Of a stretch of DNA of 10,604 nucleotides, positions 1-5,927 are shown in pieces. Under the pieces are notes generated by a model. The model was not told the origin of the DNA and did not search any database. It saw only the letters and a list, made by a program, of their open reading frames with translations. This stretch comes from Candidatus Roizmanbacteria bacterium. Its GTDB lineage: Bacteria > Patescibacteriota > Microgenomatia > UBA1406. Positions within the stretch are counted from its first letter, which is position 1; each line of letters starts with the position of its first letter. The translations under genes were made by a program, and so were the position numbers. The stretch is taken from positions 1 through 10,604 of the forward strand of contig JANLHK010000064.1 in the NCBI GenBank assembly GCA_024653645.1. Reading direction: 5' to 3'.

Positions 1-387
1 ATCAGGACCGAGCGAGGGGGTAACAGTGATTTGAGCCGTAGGCCGAGGCGTAGCCGATGGTGCCGACGAAGGGGAGGATGAAGGACTGAGTGTGGGCGTA
101 ATGGGCCCTGCTTGCGTACATGAAGTATAACTGGTGTTATTATCACGATTGGTAAACTCAATTTTTTGTTGCCTCCATAGTTGTGAATTTCCACCAAATA
201 CTTCGCGGGTTGCGCTGCTGGCGCATTCACGCAAACAATACCAATCAAGATCGTCGCACACGCGGGGAGTTGGCGTTGATGTTGGGCAGTCGGGATCACC
301 AGGACAGGGGCCGGCGGCATAAGCACTGGGCACAAAAATAAAGGCTACTGTTAGGGTCAATAACAATACAAATAGCGTTGCACGCAT
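1..387 (-). CDS. Secreted cysteine-rich protein with Ser/Thr/Pro-rich segment (C-terminus beyond window)
   Basis: The frame is open from ATG 387 to the left edge, giving 129 residues without a stop, so the gene is partial. Residues 1-24 form a clear Sec signal peptide: a positive start (MRAT), a hydrophobic core and an AYA cleavage site before residue 25. The mature part has six cysteines (C28, C34, C44, C51, C55, C90), an even number that suits three disulfides. After residue 93 it becomes a Ser/Thr/Pro/Ala-rich stretch typical of an extended or glycosylated surface linker, followed by whatever lies off the edge. The start is 8 bases after the stop of the upstream polymerase gene, so the two are probably one operon; there is no Shine-Dalgarno. 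I do not recognise a domain family. An exported envelope protein is a safe inference; its role is unknown. The DsbA/DsbB pair elsewhere in the window could oxidise it. Confidence 0.8.
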   Translation of the reverse strand, partial: MRATLFVLLLTLTVAFIFVPSAYAAGPCPGDPDCPTSTPTPRVCDDLDWYCLRECASSATREVFGGNSQLWRQQKIEFTNRDNNTSYTSCTQAGPITPTLSPSSSPSSAPSATPRPTAQITVTPSLGPD

Positions 388-395
388 GTTGCAGA

Positions 396-2375
396 TTACT
401 CTACACTTTTTTCAAGGAGTTGCAAATACTCGAGGGCTTCAGGATAGTTCGGCTTCAGTTTTAGTGCTTTGCGTAATAATCGTTTTGCGTCCTCTGGTTT
501 ATCTTCAGAAAGTACGAGTGCATGGCTTAAGTAATTTTTAGGATCGGTTGGCGCAATCTCTTCTGCTTTTTTAAATGCCTGTTGCGACTGGCTCAGATAT
601 TCCTTAGATTGTTTTGGCTTGTCCGACATATAAGCCAAACTTAAAACATAATAGATGCGTCCTCGGCTTCTCCAGTAGGTAAGTGAAAACGGCGAGCCGT
701 CTAAGGTTTCTTTATTCATTTGTATAGCCTGTTGCGCATACTGATTTCGGTGTTTGAGGTCTTTAACTGATTGATAGTACAATGATAATTGGGCCGAAAG
801 ATATGCCTGTTGATCAAGGTAGATTGGCTCCTTGCGACGAAGCAGAGCATGGGCGGTATAGGTATACGCTGGTGCAATGGCTTCACTGTTTTTATACCCC
901 TTACCCTTGGCATAGGCAAGATCGGCTGCAGCATAATCAATAAGGTAATTACCCGCAATTACCAGGAAGACAATATAGCAGAAAATAGCCAGTACTCCCG
1001 GTTTCGAAAACGCTTTGGTGTCTGGTTCTTTCATATATATAAGGAGCAGGACAGGGAAGAGGTACAAGAAAAGCTGCGTGGTTGAGGTTGAAAACCCAAA
1101 GAAGTTAGAGACACTGAGACCAGCCAGCATTGAAAAAACCAATAATGCCAGGTGCGAACGGATTCCGCCCTTGGTAGGGTAAAACAGGTAAGCGGCTATG
1201 CCCGCCATAGTCAGTAACATGAAGGTATATAAGGTAATGCCGATATAACCGGAATTCGCCGCGGTGTTAATAAATTCGTTATGTGCCTTGTTGTAGACAA
1301 AGTCCCACTCTGATGTCAGGTTATGTTCGGCGGGTCGGGTAAAGAAATAGGAAAGCGCAAAGGTTTCAGGTCCGGTACCGAGCCAAGGATACCGCTTCAA
1401 TAATTCCAAACCACCTTTCCATACGATCAATCGAATCTGGGAGGAGGGGGTTACGCTTTGGGTGGTTGCTACAGAAGAAGCTTCTGTTACGGTTGCCGGT
1501 GTAGCCTCTGGTACGGGTTTAATAACCATTCCTTTTATAGGTTCGTACAGCAAGACCACCAAGGGAATGACAGCAAAAACTAGGTACATCCAGGGTAGCT
1601 TTACTTTTTTGTACCAACTGCCCAACGTAAATATAATTATTGCTATAAGAAATGAAATCATACCGGATCTTGAGCCGGTCCACACCAACTCTATACAAGT
1701 TAATAAAAACATAATAAACAGCGCATATCGCTCATATTGAACATATTTTTTGTTCACTAAGTTAGTGCCTGTAGTAATGATAAAAAGGATAGTCAATGCA
1801 ATCACCATAAGATGGGCAGCATACCAATTGGGCTGGCCAATGGTACTGAATAACCGCACCGTGGGATTGAAGTCGCTGGTCCAGCAGGAAACCGATAATG
1901 ATCCGGTTGCCACTAGGCAGGTAACGTCATAGCCAAACTTAGCGGGTAATCCCCACAGCAACAGTATGACACCTCCGAGTAATACCCCTTTAAGTACGGT
2001 TATCACGTGCTCCTTGTACAGCAGTATATAGGTGGAAACAGCTAAAATAAGGTACGCAGACAATGAGAGCATACCCCCATTAATACGCGAGTAGTACCCA
2101 AACCAGGAGAGATGGCGATCGATGGAAAAGAGGGTTGCGAGCAGTTGCGACAGATAGAAAAGAATCAGAGACCCAAAGAGTAATTGGGTGAGTCGATTCA
2201 GTGTTAATAATTTATTGAGCTGATAGTAGCGGTAGATCGCCAGAGGGCCTAAAATTGCCGTATAGGCGTATACGGTAAGCATTTTAGGAAGTTCAAAGAG
2301 TTCGCTTGAAAAAGGGCTGAATATGAATGGTACAACGACAAATAGACTGGCGATAATATACACACTTAACTGCAT
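396..2375 (-). CDS. O-antigen polymerase/ligase family membrane protein with C-terminal TPR region
   Basis: A 659-residue polytopic membrane protein of the Wzy/WaaL type (Wzy_C domain), which joins or transfers lipid-linked glycan units at the outer face of the cytoplasmic membrane. Hydrophobic helices fill residues 1-280 and about 380-480. Between them is the large extracytoplasmic loop with the family signature: R315/W319, GTG at 333-335, and H365-N366 followed by G376 and G379. GSRSG at 234-238 is another typical motif. The loop begins with an unusual Thr/Ser/Ala/Pro-rich insert at about 288-312. Residues about 520-659 are helical repeats of TPR type, ending with a good TPR near 614-650. 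Length is above the usual 400-450 because of the TPR tail, a layout common in Gram-positive and CPR homologues. The ATG at 2375 is fixed by a TATAAT box 6 bases upstream. Ligase, polymerase or protein O-glycosyltransferase cannot be told apart from sequence. Confidence 0.88.
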   Translation of the reverse strand: MQLSVYIIASLFVVVPFIFSPFSSELFELPKMLTVYAYTAILGPLAIYRYYQLNKLLTLNRLTQLLFGSLILFYLSQLLATLFSIDRHLSWFGYYSRINGGMLSLSAYLILAVSTYILLYKEHVITVLKGVLLGGVILLLWGLPAKFGYDVTCLVATGSLSVSCWTSDFNPTVRLFSTIGQPNWYAAHLMVIALTILFIITTGTNLVNKKYVQYERYALFIMFLLTCIELVWTGSRSGMISFLIAIIIFTLGSWYKKVKLPWMYLVFAVIPLVVLLYEPIKGMVIKPVPEATPATVTEASSVATTQSVTPSSQIRLIVWKGGLELLKRYPWLGTGPETFALSYFFTRPAEHNLTSEWDFVYNKAHNEFINTAANSGYIGITLYTFMLLTMAGIAAYLFYPTKGGIRSHLALLVFSMLAGLSVSNFFGFSTSTTQLFLYLFPVLLLIYMKEPDTKAFSKPGVLAIFCYIVFLVIAGNYLIDYAAADLAYAKGKGYKNSEAIAPAYTYTAHALLRRKEPIYLDQQAYLSAQLSLYYQSVKDLKHRNQYAQQAIQMNKETLDGSPFSLTYWRSRGRIYYVLSLAYMSDKPKQSKEYLSQSQQAFKKAEEIAPTDPKNYLSHALVLSEDKPEDAKRLLRKALKLKPNYPEALEYLQLLEKSVE

Positions 2376-2381
2376 AGTGTG

Positions 2382-2387
2382 ATTATA
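2382..2387 (-). promoter_or_regulatory. -10 box of the polymerase gene, leaderless spacing
   Basis: On the minus strand a perfect TATAAT occupies 2387 to 2382, followed by six bases (cacact) and then the ATG at 2375. Transcription would start about on the A of the start codon. No -35 match is visible at 16-18 bases upstream, where an A/T tract lies instead. Confidence 0.65.
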
Positions 2388-2414
2388 CAGAAAAAAAGTT
2401 TTTCGCTGCTGGTA

Positions 2415-2420
2415 TATACT
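2415..2420 (+). promoter_or_regulatory. -10 box of mreB, leaderless spacing
   Basis: TATACT sits at 2415-2420, six bases (gaatgg) before the ATG at 2427, mirroring the divergent promoter 28 bases away. Read as TGG-TATATA (2410-2418) it is an extended -10, which could make up for the missing -35. Either reading puts the transcript start within about two bases of the ATG. Confidence 0.6.
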
Positions 2421-2426
2421 GAATGG

Positions 2427-3518
2427 ATGCGAAGAAGAAGATCAACCCCTTGGCTTGATGCACTACTATCATCAGTGCAATCTATTACTCAAGGCTTCCT
2501 GTCGCCCCTCCCCTATATCGGTATTGATCTGGGAACCTACCAGACTCGCATCTGGGTTCCCGGTAAAGGCATCACGTTGCGCGAACACACCATGATTGTC
2601 AAGCAGGCCAGAGGAGGGACGCATGAATTTACTGCCATCGGCAACGAGGCCTATCAGATGTTGGGAAAAACCCCTCCTGAGATGCAAGTTTATTCACCTC
2701 TTGAGCGGGGACGGGTCAGTGATTTTGATGGATTGGTGTATTTTTTGGATCGCTGTACGCAACGTGCCCTCAGTACGAATCAGGGAAACTACAAGCAATT
2801 TAATGCACTTATCTCCGTTCCCATTGGACTTACCGAAGTTGAGGAAATGGCGCTGCTTGAAGTAGGAAAAAAAGTAGGTGGACGGCAGGTACACTTGGTG
2901 GAGGCACCGGTTGCCCTCGGATTTGGATTGCGTATGCCGGTTCTTGAGAATGTGGGAAGCGCGATCGTGGACATGGGTGGGGGAACCACGGAAATCAGTT
3001 TGCTATCCTTGGGGGGAATCGTCTTATCCAAAGTATTACCGATCGGTGGTCATGACGCCAATGAGGCTATACAAAATTACTTACGCATCCGTTATGGTTT
3101 GCTAGTTGGTGAAAAAACAGCCGAGGAAGTGAAACATACCCTGGGTTCAATCACGACTCCACAGGATTTTGTTATTGAGGTTAATGGCCGCAGCATTGAG
3201 AACGGCATGCCTAAAACCATCAAGGTACGCAATCACTTATTCTATGAAAGTTTGTATCCCTTATTTGGTCAGATTATTGATGCGCTGCGCGACATGGTGG
3301 AGGAAACACCGCCGGAGCTGGTAGGGGACATTACCAAAAAAGGTATTGTATTAACCGGCATGGGTTCTAAATTCATTGACTTGGATAAATACATTCAACA
3401 CGAACTGGGAGTACATGTTGCCAGCAGTGAGGAACCGGCAGACCGGTTGGTAAAGGGGTTGGGATGGCTTATTGAACATCCCGACATTATGCGCCGGATT
3501 GCAATTCGTTGGCCGTAA
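2427..3518 (+). CDS. mreB: Rod shape-determining protein MreB (actin-like)
   Basis: A 363-residue actin-fold ATPase that forms membrane-bound filaments guiding lateral cell-wall synthesis. The phosphate-1 loop is IGIDLGTYQT (31-40), phosphate-2 is DMGGGTTE (182-189), and the adenosine motif is GIVLTGMGSKF (306-316). The TEVE segment at 136-139 contains the glutamate expected for hydrolysis, and GEKTAEEVK (228-236) is typical MreB. The first 28 residues are an extension: four arginines, then a segment (9-26) that could form an amphipathic membrane helix. A GTG at 2379 would add 16 residues, but the TATACT box at 2415-2420 would then lie inside the gene, so ATG 2427 is preferred. mreC and mreD do not follow; the gene stands alone between a divergent polymerase gene and the rRNA unit. 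An MreB paralogue (Mbl-like) cannot be excluded. Confidence 0.93.
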   Translation: MRRRRSTPWLDALLSSVQSITQGFLSPLPYIGIDLGTYQTRIWVPGKGITLREHTMIVKQARGGTHEFTAIGNEAYQMLGKTPPEMQVYSPLERGRVSDFDGLVYFLDRCTQRALSTNQGNYKQFNALISVPIGLTEVEEMALLEVGKKVGGRQVHLVEAPVALGFGLRMPVLENVGSAIVDMGGGTTEISLLSLGGIVLSKVLPIGGHDANEAIQNYLRIRYGLLVGEKTAEEVKHTLGSITTPQDFVIEVNGRSIENGMPKTIKVRNHLFYESLYPLFGQIIDALRDMVEETPPELVGDITKKGIVLTGMGSKFIDLDKYIQHELGVHVASSEEPADRLVKGLGWLIEHPDIMRRIAIRWP

Positions 3519-3524
3519 CTCGTG

Positions 3525-3553
3525 TTGCATTTTATATACCCAATCGTTAAAAT
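3525..3553 (+). promoter_or_regulatory. Candidate 16S rRNA promoter
   Basis: TTGCAT (3525-3530), a 17-base spacer and TAAAAT (3548-3553) give a five-of-six -10 with a weak -35. A start near 3560 would lie upstream of the boxA-like element and the processing stem, as the rRNA transcript requires. The -35 begins 7 bases after the mreB stop, so mreB read-through could also feed the rRNA. A second TGG-TATATC at 3682-3690 lies inside the stem and would give an unprocessable transcript, so I favour the upstream site. Confidence 0.45.
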
Positions 3554-3576
3554 AGAGACTCACCTTTCACGTACTT

Positions 3577-3589
3577 TGCACGTTAACAA
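3577..3589 (+). promoter_or_regulatory. boxA-like rRNA antitermination element
   Basis: TGCACGTTAACAA matches the E. coli rrn boxA TGCTCTTTAACAA at 11 of 13 bases, including the whole 3' TTAACAA. It lies in the expected leader position, downstream of the candidate promoter and upstream of the processing stem. In rRNA operons boxA loads the NusB/NusE antitermination complex; that role is inferred here. Confidence 0.6.
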
Positions 3590-3600
3590 GTAACTATAGG

Positions 3601-3639
3601 TGGTTCAGAGCGCAGAATGCACTGAACCAGAATTTTTTT
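3601..3639 (+). terminator. Leader hairpin with T tract (mreB terminator or rRNA attenuator)
   Basis: TGGTTCAG (3601-3608) pairs perfectly with CTGAACCA (3622-3629), with a 13-base loop that can close further, followed three bases later by seven Ts (3633-3639). This looks like an intrinsic terminator 82 bases past mreB. The same bases also form the 5' arm of the 16S processing stem, so the two structures exclude each other. It lies downstream of boxA, so antitermination could let rRNA transcripts pass while stopping mreB read-through. Confidence 0.5.
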
Positions 3640-3648
3640 CGTGCGACC
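3605..3648 (+). other. 5' arm of pre-16S processing stem
   Basis: Bases 3605-3623 pair continuously with 5289-5307 (19 pairs, two of them G-U). Bases 3635-3648 pair with 5268-5281 (13 of 14, two G-U). An internal loop of 11 against 7 bases separates the two blocks. Such a stem closing the 16S gene is the usual RNase III substrate in bacterial rRNA maturation. The pairing is directly visible; the enzyme is inferred. Confidence 0.82.
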
Positions 3649-3709
3649 AATTTTTAAACCATATCGTCTTAAAAGAACGGTTGGTATATCTAACGATGTA
3701 CTCAATCAC

Positions 3710-5248
3710 TAATTTAAGAGTTTGATCATGGCTCAGGATAAACGTTGGCGGTGTGTCTTAGGTATGCAAGTCGAGCGATCATTCGTTCTGACGCAAGTCA
3801 GAGTGGATGGTAGCGGCGGACGGCTGAGTAACGCGTGGGAACGTGCCCCATGGCAGGGAACAGCTCGCTGAAAGGCGGGGTAATACCCTATACGCTCCAT
3901 TCAGTAATATGGATGGAGGAAAGAGCGTAACTGCTCACCAAGGGATCGGCCTGCGTCCTATCAGGTTGTTGGTAGGGTAATGGCCTACCAAGCCTATGAC
4001 GGGTAGCTGGTCTGGGAGGACGGACAGCCAGAGGAGCATTGAGATACGGGCTCCACTCCTACGGGAGGCAGCAACCAAGAATCTTGCGCAATGGGCGAAA
4101 GCCTGACGCAGCGACACCGCGTGTGGGATGACGCCTCTAGGGGTGTAAACCACTGTGATAGGAGAAGAAGTCCAGCTTGCTGGATTGACGGTACCCTATT
4201 AGAAAGTAGCTGCTAACTACGTGCCAGAAGCCTCGGTTAGACGTAGGCTACGAACGTTATCCGATTTCACTGGGCGTAAAGGGACGCGTAGGCGGCTTAG
4301 TAAGTCGTGCTTTAAATCCCCCTGCTTAACGGGGCGGATGGGCGCGATACTATTGAGCTGGAGTTTTCTTCAGGAGAGCGGAACGTTCTTTGTAGCGGTA
4401 AAATGCGTTGATAAAGAACGGAACACCAAAGGCGAAGGCAGCTCTCTGGAAGTTTACTGACGCTGAGGCTCTAAAGCCAGGGGAGCAAAAGGGATTAGAG
4501 ACCCCTGTAGTCCTGGCCCTAAACGCATGCCTGCTAGTCTTTCTATATCCGGCGTAAGCTGGATGGGAGAGGCGTAAGCTAACGCATTAAGCAGGCCGCC
4601 TGGGGAGTACGGTCGCAAGGTTAAAACTCAAACTGAATAGGCGGGGACCCACCCAACGAGTGGAACATGTGGCTCAATTCGAAACAAACCGAAGAACCTC
4701 ACCAAGGTTTGACATTCTTGTGAAATCCTTATGAAAGTAAGGACCTTTAGACTTTGTTTAAACTATAGAACAGCTGTTGCATGGCTGTCGTCAGCTCGTT
4801 CCGTGAGGAGTGCCCTTAAGTGGGACAACGAGCGCAACCCTTGTCTTGAGTTACAAGTGTCTCAAGAGACAGTCCCGATTATATCGGGAAGGAAGGAGAG
4901 GCGGACGTCAAGTCATCATAACGCTTATACCTTGGGCTGCACACATGTTACAATGAACAGCAACAACGGGCTTGCAACTTCGTAAGAAGGAGCGAATCCC
5001 TGAAATCTGTTCTCAGTGGGGATTGAGGGCTGAAATTCGCCCTCATGAACACGGAATTCGTAGTAATCGCGGATCAGATACGCCGCGGTGAATACGTTCT
5101 TGGGTCTTGCACTCACCGCCCGTCAAGCCACCAAAGTCGAGAGTACCTGAAATATCCCGTTAACTGGGAGACTAGGGTAAATTTGGCGATGGGGACTAAG
5201 TCGTAACAAGGTAGCCGTTCTGGAAGGAGCGGCTGGATCATCTCCTTT
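3710..5248 (+). rRNA. rrs: 16S ribosomal RNA
   Basis: The complete small-subunit rRNA gene, about 1539 bases, with ends placed by alignment to E. coli from memory. Landmarks in order: AGAGTTTGATCATGGCTCAG (3717-3736), ACTCCTACGGGAGGCAGC near 4051, the 530 loop (4221-4242), ATTAGA at 4494-4499, CAACGAGCGCAACCC near 4826, the CACCGCCCGTCA decoding region (from 5114), AAGTCGTAACAAGGTA near 5199, and helix 45 with its GGAA tetraloop (5222-5225). Helix 17 is short. Several normally invariant bases differ: A at 522 with U at 527, U at 532, G at 534, a C inserted between 915 and 916, and U at 1396. The 522-527 change keeps the base pair, which argues for a functional gene and not decay. No intron-sized insertion is present. 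No tRNA or 23S follows, so this gene is unlinked. The divergence fits a CPR bacterium. Confidence 0.97.
5239..5248 (+). other. 16S 3' tail with altered anti-Shine-Dalgarno
   Basis: The tail reads GGCTGGATCATCTCCTTT where most bacteria have GGATCACCTCCTT. The base equivalent to E. coli C1535 is U (5241), so the CCUCC core is UCUCC. An AGGAG still pairs fully, but GGAGG now ends in a G-U wobble. Confidence 0.85.
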
Positions 5249-5267
5249 CTATTTTTTTTTGGAGTGC

Positions 5268-5307
5268 GGTTGCGAGAAAAACAAGGGGAGTGTATTCTGC
5301 GCTTTGA
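5268..5307 (+). other. 3' arm of pre-16S processing stem
   Basis: This is the partner of 3605-3648. Because it must be transcribed with the 16S, the rRNA transcript extends past the T run at 5252-5260 and at least to 5307. The T run can itself pair with AAAAGAA (3671-3677), extending the structure towards the mature ends. No terminator-like hairpin is seen between 5307 and the efp start. Confidence 0.8.
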
Positions 5308-5360
5308 CACCTATAGTTACTTGGAATGCTGCGGTACGATGTAATAATAATCGACTGACT

Positions 5361-5924
5361 ATGCAAATTAGTGCATCAAATCTACGAAGAAAAGAATATA
5401 TCCAATTCCGTGATGATATTTATCAGGTATTGTCTGCCGAATTTTATCATCCCGGAAAAGGGCGTACCGTTATGCGTACTAAGCTGCGCAGTATTACAAC
5501 CGGTAAGGCCGTTGATCAGGTCTTTTCTTCAAATGATTCCATAGAATCGGCTGACGTACAATCAGTACCGGCACAATTTTTATACAACCAGCACGATATG
5601 TTGGTGTTTATGGATGAGATTAATTATGAGCAGCATGAAGTGCCGGTAGTGCTGGCTGAGGATATTGCGGGCCTCTTAAAAGAAGGGCAGTCGATGTATG
5701 TGTTGCTTCATGAGGGCAAACCCATTGGGGTCATTCCTCCCAAAAAAGTAGTGCTGAAAGTAATTGAGGCTGACGCTGCCGTCAAGGGTGATACGGCAAC
5801 CAATGCCAAGAAAAGTGTGAAAGTTGAAACCGGGGCAAGTATTCTGGTACCCCTCTTTATTAAAACTGGTGACACTATTGTGATTAATCCTGAGACTGGT
5901 GAATATACGGGCCGCGAAAATTAA
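5361..5924 (+). CDS. efp: Translation elongation factor P
   Basis: EF-P binds between the P and E sites and rescues ribosomes stalled at polyproline. The 187-residue length equals the family norm (E. coli 188). The N-terminal KOW-like domain has the exposed loop HPGKG (30-34), with K33 at the position of the modified Lys34 of E. coli. The central OB domain holds YLYN-like FLYNQHDMLVFM (73-84). The C-terminal OB domain holds VKGDT (141-145), TGASILVPLFIKTGD (157-171) and the closing NPETGEY (176-182). A TTG at 5259 would add 34 unrelated residues and fall in the T run after 16S, so ATG 5361 is chosen. There is no Shine-Dalgarno. An AATAAT at 5346-5351 could be a weak -10 of its own; otherwise the gene may be read from the rRNA promoter. 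It converges on the operon that encodes its likely modifier, EpmA. Confidence 0.96.
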   Translation: MQISASNLRRKEYIQFRDDIYQVLSAEFYHPGKGRTVMRTKLRSITTGKAVDQVFSSNDSIESADVQSVPAQFLYNQHDMLVFMDEINYEQHEVPVVLAEDIAGLLKEGQSMYVLLHEGKPIGVIPPKKVVLKVIEADAAVKGDTATNAKKSVKVETGASILVPLFIKTGDTIVINPETGEYTGREN

Positions 5925-5927
5925 TCG

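Noticed and set aside
134..322. Plus-strand reading frame of 62 residues near the left edge
   Set aside because: It is antisense to the signal-peptide-bearing secreted protein, which has clear protein-like features; the plus frame has none.
2379..2426. GTG start adding 16 residues to MreB
   Set aside because: The TATACT promoter box would be inside the coding region, the GTG is 3 bases from the divergent start codon, and there is no ribosome site.
5304..5309. TTGACA as -35 of an efp promoter
   Set aside because: No -10 lies at 15-19 bases (the nearest TACGAT is 25 away), and these bases are part of the rRNA processing stem.
3935..5310. Open frames within and opposite the 16S gene
   Set aside because: They are chance frames in rRNA; the 16S landmarks run without a break through all of them.
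5259..5360. TTG-initiated 34-residue extension of EF-P
   Set aside because: It begins in the T run after 16S, overlaps the processing stem, and the added residues do not resemble EF-P. ATG 5361 gives the normal length.
5249..5360. Spacer tRNAs or the start of 23S after 16S
   Set aside because: No cloverleaf or T-loop GTTCGANTC is seen, and coding for EF-P begins 112 bases after the 16S end.
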